A stretch of 64,000 bases of DNA from Lewinellaceae bacterium (GTDB lineage: Bacteria; Bacteroidota; Bacteroidia; Chitinophagales; Saprospiraceae): the NCBI GenBank assembly GCA_016708875.1, contig JADJFA010000020.1, forward strand, positions 26,785 to 90,784, in the 5' to 3' direction. The notes beneath the pieces are model-generated. The model was given only the letters and a program-made list of their open reading frames with translations, was not told where the DNA came from and made no database searches. This document shows positions 1 to 7,847 of the stretch, piece by piece (the first letter of the stretch is position 1; each line of letters starts with the position of its first letter). A program made the position numbers and the translations under genes.

Positions 1-78
1 GACGGGGAGGAGATTGGGGTCATTGACTTTGTGGGTACCGCAGTGATTTTGTTGGGGGTGTATCTGGCCAGGAAATAA
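1..78 (+). CDS. C-terminal end of a membrane protein, probably a DMT/EamA-family transporter
   Basis: Only the last 25 codons lie in the window, ending at TAA 76-78. The visible residues form a hydrophobic segment with the pattern GTAVILLGVYLARK, which resembles the final transmembrane helix and short basic tail of EamA/DMT drug-metabolite exporters. The family is inferred from this one segment, so substrate and function cannot be stated. The gene converges on the lipoprotein gene on the other strand, with only two bases between the two stop codons. Confidence 0.45.
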   Translation, partial: DGEEIGVIDFVGTAVILLGVYLARK

Positions 79-80
79 GA

Positions 81-512
81 TCACTCTTTTTTTAAGAGGC
101 CATTCAACTCCCGGAACAAATCTTCCAGTCGTTTTTCGGGGGGGAAGTTTTTATCCCCCCAAACAGCTCGGCTTACCATGTCGCCATCCTGAAATTCCAA
201 AAAATTATAGATGTTACCGGGATGGTGAAATTCCATTTTAGCAAGGTTGAGTGATTCCATCGTTTTGAAAAGTTCCTTGGCCTTTTTGCCTTTCGTTTTG
301 CCAGCCTCGGAAGTTTTGCCCATAATGTCTCGGCTAAAAATCTGGCCATTTTCACACAAAATATGCGCGCTCTCTTTTCCCACAAAACCGCCTCCATTGC
401 CCCAGCGGATTTGTTTTTCCGGGAGCTTGTCGCTGGTGTACTTGGGGTGTTTGCAAGCCAGCCAAAGAAATATTGTGGCTAAAACGGTCAGGGAAATAAG
501 GACTAATTTCAT
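81..512 (-). CDS. Putative lipoprotein of unknown function
   Basis: This 143-residue protein starts with a hydrophobic leader ending in LWLAC, a plausible lipobox with the Cys at about residue 20, so it is probably a membrane-anchored lipoprotein. The mature part is soluble and slightly basic, with a glycine-rich patch (RWGNGGGF) near residues 36-43 and a Lys-rich stretch near 70-80. I recognise no named domain; the overall pattern resembles small hypothetical lipoproteins seen in other Bacteroidota. It lies downstream of purD on the same strand, separated by a strong hairpin, so the two are probably transcribed separately. Its function is unknown. Confidence 0.7.
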   Translation of the reverse strand: MKLVLISLTVLATIFLWLACKHPKYTSDKLPEKQIRWGNGGGFVGKESAHILCENGQIFSRDIMGKTSEAGKTKGKKAKELFKTMESLNLAKMEFHHPGNIYNFLEFQDGDMVSRAVWGDKNFPPEKRLEDLFRELNGLLKKE

Positions 513-554
513 TGAAAATCAATGTTTTGGAAATGAATATTGGTGAAAGCGGGT

Positions 555-589
555 AAGTTAGGCGGTTACTTCAAGTAACTGCCTAACTT
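555..589. terminator. Hairpin at the 3' end of purD
   Basis: The outer arms 555-563 and 581-589 are perfectly complementary. The inner arms 565-570 and 574-579 are also complementary, a G-T pair joins the two blocks, and the loop is TCA. The stem touches the purD stop codon (590-592). There is no clear T-tract on either side, so it may act as an mRNA 3' stabiliser or a REP-like element as well as a terminator. Confidence 0.6.
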
Positions 590-1863
590 TCAGATCAAAT
601 CTTTTCCAATGTCCCGCCGGAAGTACTTTCCTTCAAACTGGACGGCTTTTGCGTTTCGGTTCGATTTGCGCAGGGCTGTCGGGATGTCTTTTCCAAGGCA
701 GGTAAGCGCAATTACCCTACCGCCAGCGCTGAGGCAATCTCCTCCTTTGGTTGCGGCAGTTCCGGCGTGAAAAGCAATGCCCCCTTTACTTTATCCAGCC
801 CTGAAATGACTTTCCCCTTTTCATATTCGCCGGGATAGCCGCCACTCACAAGAAAAACGGTGGTGGCTGTGCGCTTATCCGTTCGGATTTTAACACGGCC
901 AAGGCTTCCAGCTGCGCAATGGCCAAACAGGCTTACGAGATCATTTTTGAGGCGTGGCAGCACCACTTCGGTTTCCGGATCCCCCATCCGACAATTGTAC
1001 TCAATCACAAAAGGCTCTCCGCGCACACTTATGAAACCAATGAAAATGAAGCCATTATAAGGGATTTTTTCTTTTTTCAAACCTTCCACTGTTGGGCGGA
1101 TAACACGCTCTTCCACTTTTGTCCACATGGCTGCATCAACAAAGGGCACCGGACTTACAGCACCCATACCTCCTGTGTTAGGCCCGGTATCACCCTCTCC
1201 TATGCGTTTGTAATCTTTTGCTTCCGGCAATATTTTGTAGTTTTTCCCGTCGGTCATCACAAAAACGCTGAATTCTATCCCTTCCAAAAACTCCTCCACG
1301 ACCACGCGGGCGCTGGCTGTACCAAATTTTCCTCCAAGCATTTCGCGCATTTCCACGGCAGCTTCCGCGTTGCTCTGACAAATGACCACGCCTTTGCCTG
1401 CCGCCAAACCGTCGGCTTTCAAAACGATAGGGAGGGCGTGATTTTTCAAATAAGCCAAACCAGCCTCGAGGGTTTCAGATGTAAATTCTTGATAACCAGC
1501 AGTTGGGATATTATGCCGCAGCATGAATTTTTTACTCCAGGCCTTGCTGCCTTCCAACATTGCCCCGGCTTTTGAAGGCCCAATCAGGGGGATTTTTTTC
1601 AATTGTGCTCGTTCCTGAAAATAGTCCCAAATACCGCGAACAAGGGGTTCTTCAGGGCCGACAACGACCATTTCTATTTGGTTTTCGAGCACAAATTTTT
1701 CGAGGGCAGAAAAATCCAGGGGGCTGATCGGCACATTTTGGCCTAAAGCAGATGTACCAGCATTCCCGGGTGCTATGTAAAGTTTGGAGCAGCGTTTGCT
1801 CTGTGTGATTTTCCATGCAAAAGCATGTTCGCGGCCACCAGAGCCAAGTAGAAGGATGTTCAT
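590..1863 (-). CDS. purD: Phosphoribosylamine-glycine ligase (GARS), reading frame broken by one base
   Basis: The product catalyses step 2 of de novo purine synthesis: ATP, glycine and phosphoribosylamine give glycinamide ribonucleotide, in the cytoplasm. The start shows the family N-terminus (MNILLLGSGGREHAFAW). An ATP-grasp core follows (VLKADGLAAGKGV near residue 150, EFSVFVMTDG, GDTGPNTGGMGAVSP, YNCRMGDPE). The open frame stops early, after about 383 codons. The normal C-terminal domain continues in another frame (SAGGRVIALTCLGKDIP to KYFRRDIGKDLI, stop at 590-592). Adding one base to the five-C run at 780-784 restores a protein of about 424 residues, the usual length. I read this as a homopolymer deletion in the assembly; a real mutation of this central gene is less likely. 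Confidence 0.9.
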
Positions 1864-1968
1864 GGCGGGTAAAGGTAAAGCACCGTGGTAAGGTTATGTT
1901 AAAAAGCAAGGTTTCTGCTATGCGGAAGTGTCTGATTTTTTTCTTTTGTGCCCGCAAATCAATGCTAC

Positions 1969-2370
1969 ATGGAGCGTCTGCTCGCCATTCTGTTTTCGGT
2001 CACATTGTTTCTGGCAACCTCGCCACCCCGAGGGCTGGACGAGGCTTGCGACTATTCCGGTGGAATTTGCACAGTGAAAGAAAGTTGTTCGGCAAAATCA
2101 GGATCTTCCTGTTCTAATGAGGAGCCTTTCAACCTAGATTTGTCGGATACGAAAAACGAAGATGATTGCGGAGAAAAATCAGGCTGCCCACTTCCAATTT
2201 GCTGTGTTTATGGTCCATGTTGCTGCCTTTGCGTAGTGCCAGAGCGCCCTGTTCTTCACATCGCTCCGCCACTACCTGAGGAAAAACGTGTAAAACCAGG
2301 CGAACCGCAAGGTTTTTTGCCCCAACAGGTTTGCCTTTCAATTTGGAAACCTCCTTCCTTTTCCGTTTAA
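1969..2370 (+). CDS. Cys-rich secreted protein, unknown function
   Basis: I place the start at ATG 1969, because the 21 bases upstream only allow a GTG start and the ATG begins directly with a hydrophobic signal segment (MERLLAILFSVTLFLAT). The mature part, about 115 residues, holds 13 cysteines, clustered in CPLPICCVYGPCCCLC near residues 74-90, followed by a Pro-rich tail. The frame is open from signal to stop, and the gene is divergent from purD. It is followed 106 bases later by a second small exported protein with a similar CPxPxCC motif, so the two may form a pair. Metal or thiol chemistry is only a guess, and I recognise no family. Confidence 0.6.
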   Translation: MERLLAILFSVTLFLATSPPRGLDEACDYSGGICTVKESCSAKSGSSCSNEEPFNLDLSDTKNEDDCGEKSGCPLPICCVYGPCCCLCVVPERPVLHIAPPLPEEKRVKPGEPQGFLPQQVCLSIWKPPSFSV

Positions 2371-2476
2371 GTTTACAGAAATGCCTTTGTGCGAAATTAT
2401 CCGTCAGAATATTTTCTGGCAACTCCGGAACGTAGTTCCAGAGTACATTCAATAACTTAAACTGAAATTTCACATC

Positions 2477-2662
2477 ATGAGAAATAAATCTTTGGCCATA
2501 GTTGCCTCTATACTGCTTTCTGCAGGCATCGCTTTTGCATTTGTTGGTGCAAACGGCTCGGCTTGCTGCTCACCGGAATCTTGCTGCTCACCAGCATCTT
2601 GCAACATGTCAGAGCAGACTTGCTGTGACATGCCTTGCCCGATTCCGTGCTGCGAGGATTAA
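2477..2662 (+). CDS. Small Cys-rich exported protein
   Basis: This 61-residue protein has a clear signal peptide (MRNKSLAIVASILLSAGIAFA). The mature peptide, about 40 residues, carries 10 cysteines, arranged as repeated CCSPxSC units and ending CPIPCCED. The ending resembles the CPLPICC cluster of the gene just upstream. A strong terminator follows 31 bases after the stop. Small exported Cys clusters often bind metals such as copper or zinc, or are cross-linked by disulfides, but nothing here shows which. The signal peptide, upstream partner and terminator together make a real gene likely. Confidence 0.7.
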   Translation: MRNKSLAIVASILLSAGIAFAFVGANGSACCSPESCCSPASCNMSEQTCCDMPCPIPCCED

Positions 2663-2692
2663 GCAGAAGCCATTTTGATGGCTAAAAGGAAA

Positions 2693-2729
2693 GAAGGCGA
2701 GGGTCGTAAGACCTTCGCCTTCTGTTTTT
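2693..2729 (+). terminator. Rho-independent terminator after the Cys-rich gene pair
   Basis: Arms 2693-2705 and 2710-2722 pair over 13 bases with one G-T pair around a GTAA tetraloop. A T-rich tract follows (TGTTTTT, 2723-2729). Confidence 0.85.
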
Positions 2730-2738
2730 GGGCAACGT

Positions 2739-2771
2739 AGAAGTGACACTTTTTTAAAAAGTGTCACTTCT
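2739..2771. terminator. Near-perfect palindrome between convergent genes
   Basis: Arms 2739-2754 and 2756-2771 are fully complementary (16 bp), with runs of T and A at the centre. It lies 17 bases from the end of the DUF4159 gene on the minus strand and can serve as its terminator; the arm bases provide a T-rich run in both directions. Confidence 0.7.
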
Positions 2772-2788
2772 CAAACCAGCGTTCCGGG

Positions 2789-3451
2789 CTACTGCCCAAA
2801 AACGTACTGAACAATGTTCGCGCCCATCTGTAACGCTTTGGTTCGCAGTTCTTTAGGGTCGTTGTGTATATCGTCCCATCCATCGCCGAGGTCGGTCTCG
2901 AAATTGTAGTAACACACCAGGCGACCTTGGTAAAGGAGTCCAAAACCTTGTGCGGGCTTACCATCGTGTTCGTGGATTTTTGGGATGCCGTTGTTGAAGT
3001 TGTATTTCTGGTGATAAATAGGGTGACTGAAGGGCAATTCCACAAAATCAAGCTCAGGAAAAACCTTTTTCATGGCTGGACGAACAAATGGGTCCAGGCC
3101 AAAGTCGTCATTTAAAATCAGAAAGCCTCCACCTTCAAGATAAGCGCGCAAGTTTCGGGCTTCGAGGTCGCTGAAAAGCATATTGCCGTGGCCAGTAGCG
3201 TACACGATGGGGTAATTAAAAATCTCAGCACTCCCAGGCTCTACGGTGGCATAATCAGTGGCATCGAAGTTGGTGCGGAGGTTTTCGTTGCAAAATTTGG
3301 CGAGGTTTTTCAGCGAGTTCACATCGTTGTACCAATCTCCACCACCGCTGTATTTAAGCAAGGCGAGCTTGAGAGTGGGAGGGATGGCTGGCTGAATTGG
3401 CCGGAAAGCCGTTGCCAGCAGAAAAAATATTCCTAAAAGAGGGTAGCGCAT
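2789..3451 (-). CDS. DUF4159 domain-containing exported protein
   Basis: A 220-residue protein with an N-terminal hydrophobic signal segment (MRYPLLGIFFLLATAF) and one DUF4159 domain filling the rest. Features typical of the family are visible: LKYSGGGDWYND at the domain start, PIVYATGHGNM mid-way, then LEGGGFLILNDDFG and the ending ANIVQYVFGQ. DUF4159 occurs widely in Bacteroidota and Planctomycetota, either alone, as here, or fused to larger membrane proteins; its activity is not established. The gene stands between a palindromic terminator and the M3 peptidase gene, 35 bases from the latter on the same strand, so co-transcription is possible. Confidence 0.88.
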   Translation of the reverse strand: MRYPLLGIFFLLATAFRPIQPAIPPTLKLALLKYSGGGDWYNDVNSLKNLAKFCNENLRTNFDATDYATVEPGSAEIFNYPIVYATGHGNMLFSDLEARNLRAYLEGGGFLILNDDFGLDPFVRPAMKKVFPELDFVELPFSHPIYHQKYNFNNGIPKIHEHDGKPAQGFGLLYQGRLVCYYNFETDLGDGWDDIHNDPKELRTKALQMGANIVQYVFGQ

Positions 3452-3485
3452 TTATTTGAATTTCAGATTTTTATAAAGATAGCCT

Positions 3486-5210
3486 CTAAAACTTGGAATC
3501 CTCCACACTGTTCAGATAGTCTTGAATTTCCCCAACAACAGATTTCACGCAGCCATCATCAAAAGGTGATTTCAGGTTTGCTAGTTTTACCAAATTGAGA
3601 AATGACTGACTCCCTCCTGCCCGGCAAAGGCGAAGATAATCGCCCCAGGCCGCATCATGGTCACTGCGGTCTTTCACCCAAAACTGGAAGGCACAAATTT
3701 GTGCAAGTGCATAATCAATGTAATAGAATGGAGAATTGAAGATGTGGCTTTGTTTATGCCAAAAACGGCCCATTTCGAGGTGTTCAATACCATCGTAATC
3801 TCTCTGCGGCAGGTAGGTTTTTTCCAGTTCCCGCCACACGGCGTTTCGCTCGGCTGGGGTCATGTCTGGTTTTTCATACACAATATGCTGGAATTCATCA
3901 ACCGCTACGCCGTAGGGCAGGAACTGAATAGCACCAGCCAAGTGCATGAAATGATACTTATTGGTCTGTGGGCCAAAAAACAGATGCATCCATGGCCAGG
4001 TAAAAAACTCCATACTCATGGAGTGAATTTCAGCTGCGTCGGCGGTTGGCCAATGGTATTCTTCGAATAGGAAATTGCGGCTGCTCCAAACTTGAAAAGC
4101 GTGGCCAGCTTCGTGCGTCAAGACATCAATGTCGCCGCTGGTGCCATTAAAATTGGAAAAAATGTAAGGGGCTTCATACTTGCTAATATAAGTGCAGTAG
4201 CCACCAGTGGCTTTGCCATCTCGGTTAACCAAATCCATAAGTTTAGCCTCCTGCATTCGAGTGAAGAAGTCATCGGTATCGGGGCTTAGTTCGTGGTACA
4301 TTTTGGCGGCGTTCGCTACAATTTGCTCGGGCGTTCCGATGGGTTTTGGATTTCCACTGGAAAATTTGTAATCCTCATCGTAATGCTTCAGTGCTTTGAT
4401 TCCCAACCGTTTGCGCTGGCGTTCATAAAGATCGGAGGCGATGGGAACAATATGCTCGCGAACTTGGCGCCGGAAATTTGCCACCATGTCGGGAGTGTAG
4501 TCAGAACGGTGCATCCTTGCATAACCGACCTCGGTAAAATTGCGAAACCCTAACTTTTGCGCAATACTGTGCCGCAGTTTTACCATCTGATCAAAGATGT
4601 TTTCTATCGCCTCAGCATTGTCCGCATAGAAACCCCACTTTGCTGTGGTGGCATTTTTGCGCGTAGTACGGTCGTCAGATAGTTCAATGGGGAGCAGGCT
4701 ACTGAGGTTGTAGGAATTACCTTCAAAGTCCACTTTTGCGCGGGCCTTAATTTTGGTGTATTCAGTACTGAGCGCGTTTTCTTGCTTTAAATCTTCGAGG
4801 ATGCTTGGTTGGAAAGTTTTAAGCGACACTTCCGCCAAAATGAAGAGGTGGTTTCCATATTTTTCGGCCAAAACCTCCCGAAATGGCGAGGAGAGCAGCG
4901 CTTGAAAAAAACGGTTGTTCAGCGCTTCAAAAGAAGGAGAGTGTTCATCAAAATATTGATTTTCAGCCTCGTAGAAAGGATCGGCAGTGTTGGAGGTGTG
5001 CCGTACATAACAGAGGTTGAACATGGAGCCGAATTCCTCCCGCACCGCCACAATGCCAGCCAGAGCCTCTTGCTGCTTGACCGCATCAGTCGCGTTTTCA
5101 AATATAGAAAGGTGTTTTTCAAATTCTTGAGAAACATCCGCCATGTTTGGGCGCGAATATCTGAAGTCGTCAAAAGTGGTATTGGTCAAATTTAACGTGG
5201 TTCTATTCAT
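3486..5210 (-). CDS. M3 family oligoendopeptidase
   Basis: A 574-residue zinc metallopeptidase of the M3 (thimet/oligoendopeptidase F) family, which cleaves short peptides in the cytoplasm. The catalytic HEAGH motif is at residues 366-370 (LTHEAGHAFQ). The third zinc ligand is expected in the EIHSMSMEFF segment about 25 residues later. The helical N-terminal part and the C-terminal pattern DYALAQICAFQFW also fit the family. There is no signal peptide. The start is the first ATG of the frame and agrees with the expected N-terminus. It reads toward DUF4159 with a 34-base gap. Confidence 0.93.
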   Translation of the reverse strand: MNRTTLNLTNTTFDDFRYSRPNMADVSQEFEKHLSIFENATDAVKQQEALAGIVAVREEFGSMFNLCYVRHTSNTADPFYEAENQYFDEHSPSFEALNNRFFQALLSSPFREVLAEKYGNHLFILAEVSLKTFQPSILEDLKQENALSTEYTKIKARAKVDFEGNSYNLSSLLPIELSDDRTTRKNATTAKWGFYADNAEAIENIFDQMVKLRHSIAQKLGFRNFTEVGYARMHRSDYTPDMVANFRRQVREHIVPIASDLYERQRKRLGIKALKHYDEDYKFSSGNPKPIGTPEQIVANAAKMYHELSPDTDDFFTRMQEAKLMDLVNRDGKATGGYCTYISKYEAPYIFSNFNGTSGDIDVLTHEAGHAFQVWSSRNFLFEEYHWPTADAAEIHSMSMEFFTWPWMHLFFGPQTNKYHFMHLAGAIQFLPYGVAVDEFQHIVYEKPDMTPAERNAVWRELEKTYLPQRDYDGIEHLEMGRFWHKQSHIFNSPFYYIDYALAQICAFQFWVKDRSDHDAAWGDYLRLCRAGGSQSFLNLVKLANLKSPFDDGCVKSVVGEIQDYLNSVEDSKF

Positions 5211-5352
5211 ATTGAAGCGGTTTTATAGGAATAAATTCGTGATATAAAACGCGAAAATACGGGAAAACGCCCGGGGCGAAACGCTTCATCGAAAAGCAAT
5301 GTGCCGCAGAATCCAAGCAAACCGTTATTTTCGCCACAAAAACAGCATAATA

Positions 5353-5853
5353 ATGCGAATTTTACTTCCAATTTTGTTCAATTTTGTCTTTTTTGGACTA
5401 ATAAGTGCCCAAAGCACGGCGTATGTTATCCATTTTGGCCCCACAGCGGGCCTTCAAAAATGGGATAATTCCTCTGGGCGGGAACCCTTGTTTCAATATC
5501 ACGCCGCCCTAAGTATGGAGACCATCAATAATGAAGAAAATCGCGGCTCCTTTTACATGCAGCTGGGATACCATGTGAAAGGCAGTGCCACGCGCTATCG
5601 TTTTTTCAATCTTAACTCAGGCGCGCCAGGCGGCACCTTTACTGAACGCTTCATATTCAACAACATTTCCTTTTCACTTGGTGCGAAACAGCGGTTCAAA
5701 GAATCCAATAATGGACGTACCCGTTATTTTTATTTCGGTGGGTTAAGGGGAGATTACACTTACAGTACAAACATTGATGACCTTACGGCCTCCGACCCGA
5801 CCAGAAAACTATACTATCCACTCATGGGTGGAGTACAACGTTGGAGCAAGTGA
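5353..5853 (+). pseudogene. Outer-membrane beta-barrel protein, truncated at its 3' end
   Basis: From ATG 5353 the frame gives a signal peptide (MRILLPILFNFVFFGLISAQ) and then alternating aromatic/polar strands typical of small PorT-like barrels of Bacteroidota (LGYHVKGSATRYRFF, FSLGAKQRFK, YFYFGGLRGDYTYS). It stops after 166 residues, in the middle of the usual barrel (after LYYPLMGGVQRW), where homologues continue with several more strands and a final aromatic residue. The sequence after the stop is not a shifted continuation but a short inverted and tandem repeat (5853-5942). I infer that the 3' half was lost or replaced. A short functional barrel is possible but less likely. Confidence 0.6.
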
Positions 5854-5942
5854 CAAGTTTCAAGTGGGCGCGTTTCAAAGTGTAATTGGAGAGGACAACT
5901 TGAAACTTGCTTACTTGAAACTTGCTAACTTAAAACTTGTTA
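5853..5942. repeat. 15-bp tandem repeat with an inverted copy
   Basis: Three 15-base units with the core ACTTGAAACTTGCTT run head to tail at 5898-5912, 5913-5927 and 5928-5942, the third diverged. The reverse complement of the core lies at 5853-5865, so the stretch can fold into alternative hairpins. It fills the gap between the truncated barrel gene and the CMD gene and overlaps the stop of the latter. It may serve as a terminator. Confidence 0.65.
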
Positions 5943-6278
5943 CTGTTGCAATTCCTCCCAATATTCCACTGCACGGCGCGTGTGCGGGATGCAAATAGAA
6001 CCTCCGACCAGATTCGCAACCGCAAAGACTTCAAAAATCTGTTCGGTTGTTAGTCCTAACTCATGACATTTGCCGAGATGATATTTGATGCAGTCGTCGC
6101 AGCGTAACACCATAGAGGCCACCAAACCAAGCAATTCTTTGGTGCGTGTGTCAAGTGCGCCTTCTTGGTAGGTCTGGTTGTCGAGGCTCCAAAACCGTTT
6201 GATTACTTTGTTGTCCTGTGCCAAAATGCGCTCATTCATGCGCGTACGATAGTCGTTGAATTCTTGTACAAGTGACAT
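5940..6278 (-). CDS. Carboxymuconolactone decarboxylase family protein (AhpD-like)
   Basis: A 112-residue all-helical protein of the CMD/AhpD family. The redox Cys pair sits in RCDDCIKYHLGKCHELG near residues 53-69, in the C-x2-C arrangement followed by a conserved His as in AhpD-like members, and the C-terminus (VGGSICIPHTRRAVEYW) is typical. Members act as thiol-based peroxide reducing partners or as decarboxylases; the CxxC makes the redox role more likely, but the substrate is not known. There is no signal peptide. The gene ends inside the 15-bp repeat cluster and is divergent from the amidotransferase-like gene. Confidence 0.88.
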   Translation of the reverse strand: MSLVQEFNDYRTRMNERILAQDNKVIKRFWSLDNQTYQEGALDTRTKELLGLVASMVLRCDDCIKYHLGKCHELGLTTEQIFEVFAVANLVGGSICIPHTRRAVEYWEELQQ

Positions 6279-6382
6279 TTTGTGAATTTTTTATGTGAAA
6301 AGTGGACGGGTGTGGCCCCTAAAGATTTTTAAAGACAAAGACCTGTTACATATTGTTCATCAATTACCTACCACCAATAAAA

Positions 6383-7192
6383 ATGCTCCGTGCTGCTCTT
6401 TTGGACATGTACAACGGCGAACAGAATCGCGGTATTCCGATGTTGAAAGGCATTCTGGGCCGTTATGCCGAAGTACTGGAATTCGACCACTTTGATGTTC
6501 GGGCGAAATGCGAAATCCCGGATACTTCGTACGATATCTACCTCTTTTCAGGCGGCCCTGGCGACCCACTTGAAAGCGGCGGCAAATGGCAAGAGCCGTT
6601 TTTCAACCTCATTGAAGACCTGTGGCAACACAATAAGCAGCCTTTGGTGGAGAAGAAGCATTGTTTTTTTATATGCCATTCGTTTCAAATGGCTTGCCAC
6701 CACTTCGGCCTTGGAGAAGTGACCCAGCGTTACAAAATGTCGTTCGGCACTTACCCTGTTTACAAAACGCACGACGGCAAAGATGAACCGTTTTTTGAGG
6801 GCTTGCCAGATCCTTTTTATATCGCAGACTTTCGCCGTTATCAAGTCACAAACCCGCAGCACAAAAGGTTTAAGGCAATGGGAGCACATATTCTGTGCCT
6901 CGAAAAGCTCCGCCCGCACGTTCATTTTGAACGGGCCATTATGGCTGTAAGGTTTAGCGAAACAATGATCGGCACACAGTTCCATCCAGAAGCCGACCCG
7001 GAAGGCTTGTTAAACTATTTTTTGGAAGAAGAACGAAAAAAATCTATTGTGGAAGAACACGGGGAGTCACGTTACGATCGAATGATACGCGATTTGGGAA
7101 ATCCACAAAAGATCCAGCGCACTTTTGAGACCTTAATACCGGCTTTTTTGGAACACGCACTCGAGGCCTTTGAAGTGCTGGAGCATGCCTAA
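6383..7192 (+). CDS. Class I glutamine amidotransferase-like protein (GMP-synthase type domain)
   Basis: A 269-residue stand-alone GATase1-like domain. I use ATG 6383 rather than the upstream one because the protein then begins directly with the strand MLRAALLDMYNGEQNRG. Visible motifs are FSGGPGDP (oxyanion strand), FFICHSFQMACHHF with the nucleophile Cys, and GTQFHPEADPEG with the catalytic His. The C-terminal 50 residues are an extra helical extension. No synthetase domain is attached, so it may release ammonia for a partner or act as a hydrolase; the target is unknown. It ends 26 bases before a strong bidirectional terminator shared with acpP. Confidence 0.85.
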   Translation: MLRAALLDMYNGEQNRGIPMLKGILGRYAEVLEFDHFDVRAKCEIPDTSYDIYLFSGGPGDPLESGGKWQEPFFNLIEDLWQHNKQPLVEKKHCFFICHSFQMACHHFGLGEVTQRYKMSFGTYPVYKTHDGKDEPFFEGLPDPFYIADFRRYQVTNPQHKRFKAMGAHILCLEKLRPHVHFERAIMAVRFSETMIGTQFHPEADPEGLLNYFLEEERKKSIVEEHGESRYDRMIRDLGNPQKIQRTFETLIPAFLEHALEAFEVLEHA

Positions 7193-7218
7193 ACCAGGTC
7201 GCTAAAAAGGCAACAAAC

Positions 7219-7256
7219 AAAAGCGGTTCAAAGCATCACTGCTTTGAACCGCTTTT
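7219..7256. terminator. Bidirectional terminator between convergent genes
   Basis: Perfect 16-bp arms 7219-7234 and 7241-7256 around a six-base loop, with A and T tracts on the outside, between the convergent amidotransferase-like gene and acpP. Confidence 0.92.
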
Positions 7257-7294
7257 TGCAAAAGTGGGTGGGTTGAAAACCAACCCTTTAAAAA

Positions 7295-7534
7295 TCAAGC
7301 GTTGACATTCTGTTCCAAGTAGGAGATCGCTTGACCTACGGTTTGGATGCCTTCTGCTTGCTCGTCTGGGATAGACACATCGAATTCTTTTTCAAATTCC
7401 ATGATGAGTTCTACCGTATCGAGCGAGTCGGCACCGAGGTCATTGATGAAGCTTGCCTCTGGAGCCACTTCTGATTCATCAACACCTAATTTGTCAATGA
7501 TGATTTTTTTAACGCGTTCGGCTATGCTTGCCAT
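7295..7534 (-). CDS. acpP: Acyl carrier protein
   Basis: A 79-residue acidic protein that carries acyl chains during fatty-acid synthesis through phosphopantetheine attached to the Ser of the DSL motif (LGADSLDTVELIMEFE, Ser near residue 38). I start at ATG 7534, three codons inside the longest frame, because the protein then begins MASIAERVKKIIIDKLG, as usual for the family. No fabF or other fatty-acid gene stands next to it here; accA is 11 kb away. It is separated from the convergent gene by a strong terminator. Confidence 0.96.
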   Translation of the reverse strand: MASIAERVKKIIIDKLGVDESEVAPEASFINDLGADSLDTVELIMEFEKEFDVSIPDEQAEGIQTVGQAISYLEQNVNA

Positions 7535-7769
7535 GTTTTTCAAAACTTGTTGGTGAAAAAAAGTCTATTTTTCTGGGGGCAAAGAAACGCCAACTAGCAG
7601 GTTTATCAAACATTTCAGCTTTATTTTTTTGATGGGGGAGAAAAGGTAATTGCCCTAACTTTTCGTAATACTAACACTTAGTCTTTTCGTCGGTAAACAA
7701 AATATATGATTTTTCTTCCTCTTTTAAAGGGTTTTGAACAACAAAGACACAAAACAGCGGTGATTTTGG

Positions 7770-7800
7770 TTTGAAAACCTAGCATTTGGTGTTATTTTTG
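7770..7800 (+). promoter_or_regulatory. Bacteroidota-type promoter upstream of pyk
   Basis: TTTG at 7770-7773 and TATTTTTG at 7793-7800, separated by 19 bases, match the -33/-7 consensus of the Bacteroidota primary sigma factor. The pyk start is 47 bases downstream. Confidence 0.7.
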
Positions 7801-7847
7801 CGCCGCCAAGCTTATTGTAAAAACTACACTTAAAACACAAAAAAAGA

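Noticed and set aside
590..784. Programmed frameshifting in purD at the C-run
   Set aside because: There is no slippery heptamer with a downstream pseudoknot that I can see; purD is not known to use recoding; and similar single-base shifts in both directions occur in several unrelated genes here.
919..1575. A 218-codon frame on the plus strand opposite purD
   Set aside because: It is the complement of a conserved enzyme gene, shows no domain or signal peptide, and its composition follows purD codon positions.
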